Below are positions 34,156 through 43,249 of a stretch of DNA of 64,000 bases, one piece after another (positions within the stretch are counted from its first letter, which is position 1; each line of letters starts with the position of its first letter). The translations under genes and the position numbers were made by a program. The notes under the pieces were generated by a model. It saw nothing but the letters and a program-made list of their open reading frames with translations, was not told the origin of the DNA and searched no databases. The DNA lies in assembly GCA_013376985.1 (NCBI GenBank), contig JACABB010000001.1:272155-336154 (forward strand), given 5' to 3'. Source of the DNA: Bacteroidales bacterium (GTDB lineage: Bacteria > Bacteroidota > Bacteroidia > Bacteroidales > Tenuifilaceae).

Positions 34156-35472
34156 TTATAGTGCCCAACTATTAGGTATATGATAGATAGGACCAGTAAC
34201 TGGTTGTGGGAATACTATAATGTAAGCTTTAATAACATCTCCTGCAGCCCATTTGGTATTATACCATGTATAGTTAGCATCGGTTATCAATGTTTCGTTA
34301 CCTGCTGCATTCCTAATAGCAACATAATCACACTTACGAGAAATCTTAGCATTCCATGATTGGAAATCGAACTGATAAACAGTAATTGCATTATTCATCA
34401 TCTGGAATGTCTGAACGGCACCATAAAGATTTTGTGGAGTTGCTGTCATCTTATATGGGTTGGTTGTATTGTTTGCATGAGTTACAGCATCTTGTCCCAA
34501 TACGTCTAATGCAGGGAAAGCGGTCATTGTTGCTACTGTAATATCAGCACCAAGTGTAAGATTGTTTCCAGCAGCCATTGTGGCATTGAAAACCTTATAA
34601 TCTAACTTAGTATAGTAAGGAAACTCCTCATTTGTATTGTCCATTGCTAGAGCAATATTTGTTGCAGCAATTGAACCAGCACAACCAGCAACGATATGAT
34701 TTATTGGAGTACCACCAACCTGATAGGTTCCAGATGTTGTTGCAGTGCTTATTCTAATATAAGGAGGGTTAATAATTGTAACATACTGTTTAACTGCCTG
34801 ACCAGCACATCCGCCATAAGCAGCAGCAGCCGTTTCAACTGTACTTAACTCATATGACGCTGTTGTAGTAATAAGTGCAAGGGCGGGAGTAAAAGTTAAC
34901 TCTACGTAGTTATCTGTTGTTGGAGCATGTGCATCAGTAACGTTTGCAGCAGGAGTATAAGTCCAAGCAAATGTTGAGTTTAAGTTTGCAATAAGAGACG
35001 CTGCGGTTGCTTTAGGTGCGGCAGGTGCTGTCCATGTTGGGTTTTGAACAGGACTTGGGTAAACCCAGAATGGCATAGGTTTTCCGGTTGTTACTTTATT
35101 TGCTGTTCTATTAGCAACATAATCAGTTGCTCCTGCAAGTGTTGGGTTAAAACTTGCACTAAGTGTAATTGTAGCATTAACAACTACCCCTGAATAGGTT
35201 ACTGAATAGGCATTCCACTGGGTGCTTCCTGAGTTTCTAACCAAATAGTTATAAGAACCGTTAATTGGAGTCCATGTTGCTAAACCACCAGCATTAGCAG
35301 TTTGAATAACCACAACTGCACCGGTACTACTATGTATGGTATATACAACCGCTGCATTAGAGTTTGTACCATCAGCATTTTTGATGGTTAGGTTAATCTG
35401 TGCGAAAGCACTTGACACTAAAAGTATCAGAGAGAAGGCCATCGCAATTTTTAAAAAAGTTGATTTTTTCAT
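34156..35472 (-). CDS. Secreted protein of unknown function, Ala/Thr-rich
   Basis: The protein has 438 residues from the ATG at 35472, where a clean signal peptide begins (MKKSTFLKIAMAFSLILLVSSAFAQ). A longer in-frame ATG at 35544 would put 24 polar residues before it and is not favoured. The first 100 mature residues resemble an Ig-like fold (INLTIKNADGTNSNAAVVYTI and SYNYLVRNSGSTQWNAYSV). The middle and end are rich in Ala, Thr and Asn and likely beta-sandwich. No sorting domain or known catalytic motif is seen. It is 57 bases upstream of the CHU_C gene, so it probably belongs to the same T9SS surface operon. A structured leader precedes it. Confidence 0.8.
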   Translation of the reverse strand: MKKSTFLKIAMAFSLILLVSSAFAQINLTIKNADGTNSNAAVVYTIHSSTGAVVVIQTANAGGLATWTPINGSYNYLVRNSGSTQWNAYSVTYSGVVVNATITLSASFNPTLAGATDYVANRTANKVTTGKPMPFWVYPSPVQNPTWTAPAAPKATAASLIANLNSTFAWTYTPAANVTDAHAPTTDNYVELTFTPALALITTTASYELSTVETAAAAYGGCAGQAVKQYVTIINPPYIRISTATTSGTYQVGGTPINHIVAGCAGSIAATNIALAMDNTNEEFPYYTKLDYKVFNATMAAGNNLTLGADITVATMTAFPALDVLGQDAVTHANNTTNPYKMTATPQNLYGAVQTFQMMNNAITVYQFDFQSWNAKISRKCDYVAIRNAAGNETLITDANYTWYNTKWAAGDVIKAYIIVFPQPVTGPIYHIPNSWAL

Positions 35473-36093
35473 TTTTCTGTAAATTAAGTTGTGTTTTTGT
35501 TTATTTATTTCTTTAGCTTTTTTACTAATTATGCTTGTTTGCATTAAATCACGTTGCTATACTAACAGCCTCGCTAAGGTGGAGGACCATCTCGTATAGG
35601 GGTCTTTCGGTCGTTCAGTTTCCAATTGTTACTTTTGGAAGTCATGGCGATTATAATAATTTTTAACACGTTATTAACAGGTAATACGTTGACTTAGCTG
35701 TTAAAGTTTACACATTAATACGTAATTTTATCCTTTTACTTGATAAACGTATGGTAAAACCTGATAAACGGAACTAATTTTTTTTCCGTCTTCCAAAAAA
35801 ATTACAAAAAAAACTCCATTTTCGGCATTTAAAGAACGTGAGATAAAATACATCCAACAATCCTGCCATTAGATATAAGTATAAGAAATTCAGCTAAAAA
35901 AAAATATTCTTGGGATTTACATGTACGAAAATGGTGAACACAAGGGTTCTGTACTCCAATCTTTTTAACATTTGCCAATTCCAAAATAGTTTAAGAGATT
36001 AATCAAATTGATTAATTTGAATGATGTCTGATTTTTAATTATTCTGCTCTGATTTCGTTTGAAATAATACTACTGTTTTATAACCGTAATATT
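35473..36093. other. 621-base intergenic region with a structured segment
   Basis: No gene is supported here. Bases 35557-35640 hold nested inverted repeats (see the separate entry). The remainder, 35650-36093, is AT-rich and featureless to me, with no TAnnTTTG box on the minus strand. It separates the T9SS surface operon from the YD-like gene, and both are transcribed on the minus strand. Confidence 0.5.
35557..35640 (-). ncRNA. Candidate structured leader RNA upstream of the secreted protein
   Basis: The segment is GC-rich compared with its surroundings. CTATAC (35557-35562) pairs with GTATAG (35594-35599) and encloses CCTC (35569-35572) with GAGG (35582-35585). Outside it, TTCCAA (35620-35625) pairs with TTGGAA (35635-35640), and GACC (35585-35588) can pair with GGTC at 35601-35604 or 35609-35612, competing with the first helix. 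Alternative pairings of this type are what a riboswitch or thermosensor would show. I recognise no known class, and the strand of the RNA is inferred from the downstream gene. Confidence 0.35.
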
Positions 36094-37008
36094 TTAATCC
36101 TCAATTGTCCTGCTATATATATTATTTACGGGATATATTTCATACCGCTTGGCTATTGATTTGATAAGGACATTATTGGCACCGAAATACTTAATCTGCA
36201 TAATTCTTCCTTCAATCTTACTGTGGTATGTCCGTTCCTCGCGGCTTATCTGTTTCCCTTTTTCATCAAGTTTCGTAATGCCGGTTAAATTTTTCTTATT
36301 GTCATAGGTGTACCGAACTTCAATGACTTGACTCTTTTTATTAGCAAAAGAGGTTTTTGATATATCGGCAGCTAATAATCCTGCTGTATTATAGACCGGT
36401 TTAGATGATAAGCCTAGAATAGAATCCTGTGGGCAGACATTGGCTTTAGTTTTAACTTTTCGAGAGAGTTCATGCCCTTTTGCATCAAATTTTGAACTTA
36501 CGCTATAAACCTCTTTTCCTTGGGTGTTTTTTGCAATTACTTTTGTTGGATTACCTGATGAATTATAAGTAAAATTTAAAATGTAAAGAATTGATGTATC
36601 GTTTGTTTGTACCGTTTTAACAACCTCTTGATTTACTAAATTATTCTTATAACTAAATTCTAGTACCTGTGTCATTTTTTCGTTTCTAAATACTAGTGTT
36701 CTAATTCTTTCCATTCTATTATAGGAGTGCCACTTGTAGTTATGGGGGAAATGATCTTTTAAATCAAACTCTATTTCGGTATGCATCCTATTTAAGGAAT
36801 CATAAATCTGTTGTTCAACTGCATAATTTAAATCTTTCTGTTGTCCATTTTCTACAACATAGCTAGTAGTTACAATTACTCTTCGCACATCTTGTACCGG
36901 TCGTGTTTGGGCTGATATTTGGGTTGATACCGTTAAAATAAACACGAATAGAAAAAAAATGGTTTTTATTGAACCGAATCGTTGTTTGAACTGGGTTACT
37001 GTATTCAT
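36094..37008 (-). CDS. Secreted protein with YD-like repeats, unknown function
   Basis: The protein has 304 residues from the ATG at 37008; an ATG at 37065 would add 19 residues before the signal peptide. After the signal sequence (hydrophobic core IFFLFVFILTVSTQISAQ) the body has repeated beta-hairpin units such as FTYNSSGNPTKVIAKNTQGKEV, SSKFDAKGHELSRKVK and YTYDNKKNLTGITKLDEKGK. These follow the YD/Rhs-like pattern of an aromatic start, a Gly/Asn turn and a charged strand. It may be a small cell-surface or periplasmic protein. It is 105 bases downstream of the response regulator gene on the same strand, so it may share its transcript. Confidence 0.75.
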   Translation of the reverse strand: MNTVTQFKQRFGSIKTIFFLFVFILTVSTQISAQTRPVQDVRRVIVTTSYVVENGQQKDLNYAVEQQIYDSLNRMHTEIEFDLKDHFPHNYKWHSYNRMERIRTLVFRNEKMTQVLEFSYKNNLVNQEVVKTVQTNDTSILYILNFTYNSSGNPTKVIAKNTQGKEVYSVSSKFDAKGHELSRKVKTKANVCPQDSILGLSSKPVYNTAGLLAADISKTSFANKKSQVIEVRYTYDNKKNLTGITKLDEKGKQISREERTYHSKIEGRIMQIKYFGANNVLIKSIAKRYEIYPVNNIYSRTIED

Positions 37009-37112
37009 AGCAAATTTCTTTAGTGATACCATTGTTTGGAATATATACCTATCTCTTGTAAACATAAATTAATTAAACGAATAGTTGATGTGAATGTTAC
37101 AAATACAAAATA

Positions 37113-38474
37113 TTAATAAGGTATTCCATACTGTTTCATTTTGTTATAAAGCGTTTTGCGATCTATATTTAGAATTTGTGCTGCTTTGCTTTTATTATAT
37201 CTGACTTTTTCAAGCGTAGATACAATTAACTCATGCTCTGCATTCTCTTTTGAGTCGCGGAGGTTTTCAATTTTTTTAACCGGTGTAGACATAACATCCA
37301 CACTCTCACTTTGCATGTACAATTCAACTGGTAGACAACGAACAGTGATTTGCTCTCCCGTTTCGAGGAGTACGGATCTTCGAATAACATTCCTTAGTTC
37401 TCGAATATTTCCAGGCCAAGAATATCTCATGAATATATCAACCACAGATGGCTCAAAACCAAGAATATGTTTTCCCATTTCTCGATTTGCTAAATCGAGA
37501 AAATGGTTGGCAAATATTGTTAAATCGCTTTTCCGCTCCCTTAGTGGAGCAACATTTATTGTGAATTCATTAAGGCGATGATATAGATCCTCACGAAAAT
37601 CACCCCGTTTAACAGCCTCTATTAAATCATCATTTGATGCGGTAATCAGCCGCACATCAACCTCAACCTCACGACTACTTCCGATTTTTTTAACCTTACG
37701 CTCCTGAATGGCTCGGAGAAGATTAACCTGTACATCGTAGGGGAGATTTCCAATTTCATCGAGAAATAAGGAGCCTCCATCGGCTGCCTCAAATTGCCCC
37801 ATCTTATCTGAAATTGCTCCTGTGAATGATCCTTTCAGGTGTCCAAAAAATTCGCTGCTCGCCAATTCTTTTGATAAAGCACCGCAATCAATGGCTATAA
37901 ATGGTTTCCGACTTCGTTTGCTTTCATTGTGTATTTCGCGGGCAATGTACTCTTTCCCAGTACCACTATCACCTTGAATAATTACTGAAAGGTTTGTTGG
38001 GGCAACAATGCTGATATAATCGTTTACTTGCTGTGCCTGACTACTAATGCCTCGAACAAATTTGCTAACTATTCTTGAGTTGTTCTTATCAGTATCATTT
38101 ACTGAGCCTCCACTTCGGGATGCTAGTGCATTTGTTATCGTGAGTAGAATTTCATCGGGGTTAATGGGCTTGGTTACATATTCATAAGCTCCCTTTTTAA
38201 TTGCACTAACGGCAACACGGATATCAGCATATCCTGTCATCAGTATTACAATGGTATCGGATGATTTTCTTTTCGCTTCATTTAAAAGATCCATACCACT
38301 ATGGTCGGGTAATCTAAAATCGGAAAGGAGTACATCAATCTCCTCGGTCTTAATTATTCGAACCGCCTCTTCGAACGAAAAAGCCTCCTTAACCTCGTGT
38401 CCTTTTTTTGAAAGGAAGGTCTTAAGCATAATACAGAAGGTGGAATCATCATCAACTACTAAAATCTTTGCCAT
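37113..38474 (-). CDS. NtrC-type sigma-54-dependent response regulator
   Basis: The protein has 453 residues from the ATG at 38474 (an ATG four codons upstream is possible). A receiver domain comes first (KILVVDDDSTF, phospho-acceptor Asp in LLSDFRLPDHSG near residue 52, and the LMTG and YVTKPI positions). A sigma-54 AAA+ domain follows, with Walker A GDSGTGKEY, the sigma-54 contact loop GSFTGAISDKMGQFEAADGG (a GAFTGA variant, G-S-F-T-G-A) and Walker B LFLDEIG. It ends in a Fis-type HTH (ARNKSKAAQ-like NKSKAAQILNIDRKTLYNKM). No sensor kinase gene lies next to it. It must work with RpoN on targets not identifiable here. Confidence 0.93.
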   Translation of the reverse strand: MAKILVVDDDSTFCIMLKTFLSKKGHEVKEAFSFEEAVRIIKTEEIDVLLSDFRLPDHSGMDLLNEAKRKSSDTIVILMTGYADIRVAVSAIKKGAYEYVTKPINPDEILLTITNALASRSGGSVNDTDKNNSRIVSKFVRGISSQAQQVNDYISIVAPTNLSVIIQGDSGTGKEYIAREIHNESKRSRKPFIAIDCGALSKELASSEFFGHLKGSFTGAISDKMGQFEAADGGSLFLDEIGNLPYDVQVNLLRAIQERKVKKIGSSREVEVDVRLITASNDDLIEAVKRGDFREDLYHRLNEFTINVAPLRERKSDLTIFANHFLDLANREMGKHILGFEPSVVDIFMRYSWPGNIRELRNVIRRSVLLETGEQITVRCLPVELYMQSESVDVMSTPVKKIENLRDSKENAEHELIVSTLEKVRYNKSKAAQILNIDRKTLYNKMKQYGIPY

Positions 38475-38609
38475 GTGTTTCTGCATTGAAAATCAACAGG
38501 TGCTAAGTTAGGGAGTTTTTTTAATATTCGGTTGTTGGTTAAATGTTATTAGTTACTGGTAGTGAATTTGTAACATGTTATGTAACTGATAAACAAGTAA
38601 AACAAGAGT

Positions 38610-40490
38610 CTATTGCTCTTTTTCTTTCCAATCTCCATTTTCCTTAATTAGGCTAATAAGCTCCTCAACAGCAATATCTTCAGATATGTTTTTCTTTTGA
38701 ACCTCTTTACCCCTATATAAGGATACTTTGCCATTCCCAGAACCAACATACCCATAATCGGCATCGGCCATTTCGCCTGGTCCGTTTACAATACAGCCCA
38801 TTACCCCAATTTTAAGTCCTTTGAGATGCCCTGTGGCCTCTTTTATTTTGGCAAGTGTTGCCTGAAGGTTATAAAGAGTGCGCCCACAACCAGGGCACGA
38901 TATGTATTCGGTTTTAGTTGTGCGGGTTCTTGCTGCCTGTAGAACTGAAAAGGCTGTTGAGCAAACGATTTTAGAGGATAGTTTTTCAGAGGAAATCATA
39001 ATTCCATCGCCAAGTCCATCAATCAGTAATGCACCAAAATCGGCTGCGCTTTTGAGTTGAAATGATTCAACATCAGAGTCATCATATTCACGATGAACAA
39101 TCACAGGGTTTTCAATACCTACATTCATTAATTGAATAAATGCGGCTCGTTGCTCGGCATACCCGTTTTTATTTGTTGTTTTGAGAATTAATATAGTGTT
39201 TTTATTCTTCTTTATCGTTTCAATTATAGACTTAGAGAGTTGTTGAAGAGTAATAATAAGAAAAGTTGGATTTTCTGGATTGTCCGATTCTTCGATTTTT
39301 TCAACTAATGTTACGATTGACAAGCCCTGTAAATTCTTTAGGTTTGATATATCAGCCCTTCCAAAAAACAAATAATCGGCAGACAATCCGGTGCTGGTCC
39401 ATGATTGATTTTTGGAATCAAAAGCCCAACCCCATTCTATTAAATCATCCTTGTTTATTTGCTGTTTATTAGATAGATCTGCAATTACCCCTGGAGGATT
39501 ATTACCGCCAATATTTCCAATGGTTAGAGTTTTCCTACGATTGTATGAAAAAGGATCATACGGTAATTCAACTATTTCAGGTATAAAGGGCTCTGTTTTT
39601 CGATTCTCAAAATAGGCAACCAATTTCTTTGCTACTGGAATTTCGTACTCTGGTTCTTCTGTTAACGAAACTCTAATTGTATCACCTATACCATCGGCTA
39701 AAAGGGTACCAATACCAACAGCAGATTTTATGCGTCCATCCTCACCTTCGCCAGCCTCGGTAACTCCAAGGTGAAGGGGGTAAAGCATTCCTTCCTCCAT
39801 CATTGAACTAACCAGCAATCGAGTAGATTGAACCATAACCCTTGTATTGCTGGCTTTCATTGATATCACAACATTTTTGAAATTTTGCTTATGGCAAATT
39901 CTGAGAAATTCCATTGCCGATTCAACCATACCTGCTGGGGTATCGCCATATCGGCTCATTATCCTATCGGACAGTGAACCGTGGTTTACACCTATCCGAA
40001 TTGCAACCTCTTTTTTACTACAGAGATTCAAAAGGGGAAGAAATCGCTCCTCAACCTTTTTTAATTCAATATTGTATTCAACATCGGTGTACTCAAATCT
40101 ATCGAATTTAGCCCGAGGATCAACATAATTCCCTGGGTTGATTCGCACTTTTTCTACATAAAGAGCCGCCTCAATGGCAACTTCTGGATTAAAATGAATA
40201 TCGGCAACCAAAGGTATTTTACACCCTTTACTCATCAATTCGTTCTTGATATTTGCAAGATTTTTTGCCTCTTTAATGCTTGGTGCAGTAATTCTAAACA
40301 ACTCCGCTCCTGCATCTGCTGACCTGATACATTGGTTTACCGTTGCCTCAGTATCATTGGTGCTGGTGGTTGCCATGGTTTGAACACGTATTGGGTTATC
40401 CCCACCAAGCATAATTCCACCAATTGATACAGCCGGTGTCTTTATTCTTACAAACTGCGTCAGGCTTTCGCAGTATCTCCTTTTTGACAT
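38610..40490 (-). CDS. ispG: 4-hydroxy-3-methylbut-2-enyl diphosphate synthase, long form
   Basis: The protein has 626 residues from the ATG at 40490. The open frame extends 58 codons upstream to 40664, but that extension contains an inverted repeat linked to the GIY-YIG gene and has no family similarity. GcpE motifs are IMLGGDNPIRVQTMATTSTND, LFRITAPSIKEA, VADIHFNPEVA and RIGVNHGS. The iron-sulphur region holds SCPGCGRTLYNL and GVMGCIVNGPGEMADADYGYVG. The insertion of about 250 residues before the iron-sulphur domain is the long form of Bacteroidota, Chlamydiae and plants. It performs the sixth step of the MEP pathway, in which ispD (24680) also acts. Confidence 0.96.
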   Translation of the reverse strand: MSKRRYCESLTQFVRIKTPAVSIGGIMLGGDNPIRVQTMATTSTNDTEATVNQCIRSADAGAELFRITAPSIKEAKNLANIKNELMSKGCKIPLVADIHFNPEVAIEAALYVEKVRINPGNYVDPRAKFDRFEYTDVEYNIELKKVEERFLPLLNLCSKKEVAIRIGVNHGSLSDRIMSRYGDTPAGMVESAMEFLRICHKQNFKNVVISMKASNTRVMVQSTRLLVSSMMEEGMLYPLHLGVTEAGEGEDGRIKSAVGIGTLLADGIGDTIRVSLTEEPEYEIPVAKKLVAYFENRKTEPFIPEIVELPYDPFSYNRRKTLTIGNIGGNNPPGVIADLSNKQQINKDDLIEWGWAFDSKNQSWTSTGLSADYLFFGRADISNLKNLQGLSIVTLVEKIEESDNPENPTFLIITLQQLSKSIIETIKKNKNTILILKTTNKNGYAEQRAAFIQLMNVGIENPVIVHREYDDSDVESFQLKSAADFGALLIDGLGDGIMISSEKLSSKIVCSTAFSVLQAARTRTTKTEYISCPGCGRTLYNLQATLAKIKEATGHLKGLKIGVMGCIVNGPGEMADADYGYVGSGNGKVSLYRGKEVQKKNISEDIAVEELISLIKENGDWKEKEQ

Positions 40491-40605
40491 GGTCAATCCT
40501 TTTTGCAAAGTAAGGGATTTTGAAGAAATGTTACTTCTAAAAAACGTTTCTTTTCGGATTCTTGCCTTTGTAATAATGCTCCTTTTAGAGAATCTCATCC
40601 CCAAA

Positions 40606-40640
40606 CATTCCTGACGCAGCGAAGCGGAGATCAGGAATCC
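40606..40640. repeat. Palindromic repeat, left flank of the GIY-YIG gene
   Basis: ATTCCTGA (40607-40614) and TCAGGAAT (40631-40638) are perfect complements around a 16-base loop that itself contains CGC and GCG. Read on the minus strand the unit is GGATTCCTG...CAGGAATG, the same text as the right-hand copy at 40990-41012 but in the opposite orientation. Confidence 0.7.
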
Positions 40641-40697
40641 ATAAAAAACAGGTTTAAAAACCATACAATAAGTTAATTTCTTTTAATTTTATATACT

Positions 40698-40985
40698 ATG
40701 AAAACTTATTACGTCTACATATTAGCAAGCAATAGAAACGGAACTATTTACATAGGTTTTACAAATGATCTCGAAAGGAGGATTGGCGAGCACAAAAGTA
40801 AAACTGCTTATGGTTTTACTTTTAAATATGGAGTTAACCAATTGGTTTATTTTGAAAAATACGATAGTTCTTTTGAAGCATTTAAAAGAGAACGACAATT
40901 AAAAAAATGGAAAAGGAGTTGGAAAATAAAACTGATTGAAGAGTTTAATCCTGAATGGAAAGATTTAGCTGAATGCTGGGTTTAA
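40698..40985 (+). CDS. GIY-YIG single-domain endonuclease-like protein (UPF0213 type)
   Basis: The protein has 95 residues, one GIY-YIG domain and nothing else. The start YYVYILASNRNGTIYIGFTNDLERRIGEH carries the G-I-Y/Y-I-G region (Y-V-Y and I-Y-I-G) and the conserved arginine. FEAFKRERQLKKWKRSWKIKLIEEFNP contains the metal-binding glutamate and the W-K-x-x-L-I end. Such small proteins are common and variable between strains, and most have no assigned function. The gene is bracketed by two copies, in inverted orientation, of a palindromic repeat. The left copy invades the upstream region of ispG, which hints that the whole 400-base unit is a mobile or repeat-associated cassette. Confidence 0.85.
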   Translation: MKTYYVYILASNRNGTIYIGFTNDLERRIGEHKSKTAYGFTFKYGVNQLVYFEKYDSSFEAFKRERQLKKWKRSWKIKLIEEFNPEWKDLAECWV

Positions 40986-40989
40986 AAAT

Positions 40990-41012
40990 GGATTCCTGCT
41001 TTCGCAGGAATG
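40990..41012. repeat. Palindromic repeat, right flank of the GIY-YIG gene
   Basis: ATTCCTGC (40992-40999), a TTTC loop (41000-41003) and GCAGGAAT (41004-41011) form an 8-bp hairpin that could also terminate transcription. It lies 5 bases after the GIY-YIG stop codon. The unit GGATTCCTG...CAGGAATGTT matches the left repeat in reverse orientation. Confidence 0.72.
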
Positions 41013-41128
41013 TTCAACTAGGTATGTGCTTCCATATACTATTTTCTTCTGACGAAAAAAACAAAATATTTTAGATTCCTTTTTCTTTCTTAATTCCTCA
41101 TAATTCAATAATACATTATCAATTATTC

Positions 41129-41160
41129 TTTGTTAACTTCACGCAAACTAATTACTTTTG
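41129..41160 (+). promoter_or_regulatory. Bacteroidota promoter for the universal stress protein gene
   Basis: TTTG (41129-41132), a 20-base spacer and TACTTTTG (41153-41160) match the TTTG-N19..21-TAnnTTTG consensus fully. The start codon is 32 bases downstream, giving a leader of about 25 bases. Confidence 0.75.
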
Positions 41161-41192
41161 CTATCGAGCCCTAATACAAAACTTTACAAATC

Positions 41193-42056
41193 ATGAAACA
41201 TATTATTGTACCTATTGATTTCTCTAAGGAATCGCTAAACGGTCTGCGTTTGGCTATAATTTTTGCGAATCAGTTTAAGTGTAATATACAGATGGTTTAT
41301 GTTCAAAAGGCTGTATCGGAAATGGGGCGTATTGGTTTGGAGGAGGAGCATCGAATGGCAACCCAAGATTTTGGAAAGCTGATTGGTGAATATTCACCAA
41401 AACTACACGAAGGTTTAGAGATAAACTATATCATCAAAAAAGGAAAGGTTTACCGAGAGGTGGTTAATCAGGCAGAGGCATTTGAGGATACAGTAATTAT
41501 ATGCTCAACCCATGGTGCATCTGGTTTTGAGGAGTTTTTTATTGGGAGCAATGCGTTTAAAGTTATTTCAGCCACCGAGACTCCTGTTATTACAATACGT
41601 CAAGGGTCTGTTCCTCATGAGATTAAAAAAATTGTAATGCCTATTGATATTACTTCTGATACACGTCAGAAAGTTCCCATTACTGCTGAAATAGCAAAGG
41701 CTTTTGGTGCGGAGGTACATGTGGTTGCCGTTTCCACAAATGAATCGGATGAGATTGTAACCAAGCTCAACGCCTTTACAAAACAGGTTTGCGATTACCT
41801 AAAGGATTACGAAGTACCTTTCAAAACAGCAAAACTGAATGGTGATAATTTAACTGATATCACCATTGAATATGCTTTGGATGTTAATGCCGATTTAATT
41901 AGCATCATGACAGAACAATCGCTCTCGATAGCCAATTTTGTTCTTGGTACTTATGCACAGCAAATGCTTAATAAATCGCCGATTCCAGTTCTTAGTGTAA
42001 CCCCGAAGGAGATATTTATTCTTGGCAGTTTTATCACCCAAGGGAAACCCTATTAG
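41193..42056 (+). CDS. Tandem-domain universal stress protein
   Basis: The protein has 287 residues made of two UspA domains. The first starts HIIVPIDFSKESLNGLRLAI and ends SNAFKVISATETPVITIRQ. The second starts KKIVMPIDITSDTRQKVPIT and ends FVLGTYAQQMLNKSPIPVLSVTP. The G-x2-G-x9-G-S/T nucleotide motif is partly kept in the first domain (STHGASGFEEFFIGSNAFKV), so it may bind ATP there. It is a cytoplasmic protein induced in stress or stationary phase in related species. It is monocistronic, with a consensus promoter upstream and a 13-bp terminator downstream. Confidence 0.92.
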   Translation: MKHIIVPIDFSKESLNGLRLAIIFANQFKCNIQMVYVQKAVSEMGRIGLEEEHRMATQDFGKLIGEYSPKLHEGLEINYIIKKGKVYREVVNQAEAFEDTVIICSTHGASGFEEFFIGSNAFKVISATETPVITIRQGSVPHEIKKIVMPIDITSDTRQKVPITAEIAKAFGAEVHVVAVSTNESDEIVTKLNAFTKQVCDYLKDYEVPFKTAKLNGDNLTDITIEYALDVNADLISIMTEQSLSIANFVLGTYAQQMLNKSPIPVLSVTPKEIFILGSFITQGKPY

Positions 42057-42087
42057 GAAAATTGATAAATGAATATTTTATAGTGAA

Positions 42088-42124
42088 ATATAAAGGGGAA
42101 CAATAGATTCCCCTTTATATTTTC
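42088..42124 (+). terminator. Intrinsic terminator after the universal stress protein gene
   Basis: ATATAAAGGGGAA (42088-42100) and TTCCCCTTTATAT (42108-42120) form a perfect 13-bp stem with a 7-base loop. TTTT follows at 42121-42124. It separates the stress gene from the acyltransferase gene. Confidence 0.85.
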
Positions 42125-42149
42125 TGATTCTTCAATTGCATATCAATAA

Positions 42150-43229
42150 ATGAAAAAGCGACATTTTAAAACATTTGATGCATTAAGGTTTTTCGCATTT
42201 TTCAAGGTTTTCTTACTTCATCTCCCAATAGTTGCTTTTCCGTTTTTTAGCTTTTTAAAGGATGGGGGAGGGATTGGTGTAATTTTTTTCTTTGTTTTAA
42301 GCGGATTCCTAATTACGTATATCATTTTAGAGGAAAAAGATCAAACAGGAAACCTAAATCTTTACCATTTTTTTGCTCGTCGGGTTTTACGAATATGGCC
42401 ATTGTACTACTTAATGATAGCCTTCGCTTTTCTAACACCGTTTATTCTCTCATTTATAAACCTACATCATTCCGATAGCGGATATACCCCGAATTGGTTC
42501 ATGTCTCTTGCATTCCTCGAAAACTATAAGATGATTTTCGCACACGATTATCCAAACGTATCCCCTCTGAATGTTATGTGGTCGTTATGCATCGAGGAAC
42601 ATTTTTATATTATTTGGGGTCTTAGCCTTTTCTTCATTAGAGTAGATAAAGTTCCACTACTAATTGTTCTATCGATAGTTGTGGCAAATATCTCCCGCTA
42701 TATCTTTTCCATCAATGGCTTATCAACGATAGATATTCTGACAAATATCGATTATTTTGCTTACGGAGCATTTCCTGCATTCCTGTTGATAAAGAGGCAT
42801 TTGATTTTCGATAAAATTAATCGTTTGCCAATAACACTCAAAGTAGGAACCATTGTAGTAATTCTTGCATATATTGTTGCATCTCCACATCTTTCATATT
42901 TCCACAAGGATCTTATTGAACCAACCATTTTCGGGATTTCTTTTGCTGCTATCATTTTCATGGTTATTCCCAGCCAAAGCATTTTTTCAATTGATGATAG
43001 AAATATTTTAAGTCGCCTCGGAGTGTTTACTTATGGGCTATACCTCTATCATACAATAGTAATCAACCTTTTTATTCAAGTTTTCAGACAATTCAACATT
43101 CCTTTGGAATTAGCCGTTAATGCAATAATCTTTTCTGCTTTATCCCTTTTAACTACTATTTTGATTAGCGTTTTATCGTATCATTTTTTTGAAAAGCAAT
43201 TTCTAAAACTTAAACGGTATTTTTACTGA
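42150..43229 (+). CDS. Acyltransferase 3 family membrane protein (OafA/NodX-like)
   Basis: The protein has 359 residues with about ten hydrophobic segments. The N-terminal HFKTFDALRFFAFFKVFLLHL (conserved R and H of the family), FFFVLSGFLITYIILEE and RRVLRIWPLYYLMIAF are diagnostic. MWSLCIEEHFYIIWG is the conserved central motif. These enzymes add acetyl or other short acyl groups to sugars of O-antigens, capsules or peptidoglycan using acyl-CoA inside the cell. It is 20 bases upstream of a radical SAM gene on the same strand, suggesting one operon. The target glycan is unknown. Confidence 0.9.
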   Translation: MKKRHFKTFDALRFFAFFKVFLLHLPIVAFPFFSFLKDGGGIGVIFFFVLSGFLITYIILEEKDQTGNLNLYHFFARRVLRIWPLYYLMIAFAFLTPFILSFINLHHSDSGYTPNWFMSLAFLENYKMIFAHDYPNVSPLNVMWSLCIEEHFYIIWGLSLFFIRVDKVPLLIVLSIVVANISRYIFSINGLSTIDILTNIDYFAYGAFPAFLLIKRHLIFDKINRLPITLKVGTIVVILAYIVASPHLSYFHKDLIEPTIFGISFAAIIFMVIPSQSIFSIDDRNILSRLGVFTYGLYLYHTIVINLFIQVFRQFNIPLELAVNAIIFSALSLLTTILISVLSYHFFEKQFLKLKRYFY

Positions 43230-43249
43230 TATTTTCTTTACAAAAGCCA

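Noticed and set aside
35557-35640. c-di-GMP or other known riboswitch
   Set aside because: The conserved bases of the classes I know, such as the GEMM core, are absent. It is kept only as an unclassified structured leader.
40491-40664. N-terminal extension of the IspG reading frame
   Set aside because: It has no family similarity, contains the palindrome that flanks the GIY-YIG gene, and the conserved protein starts at the ATG at 40490.
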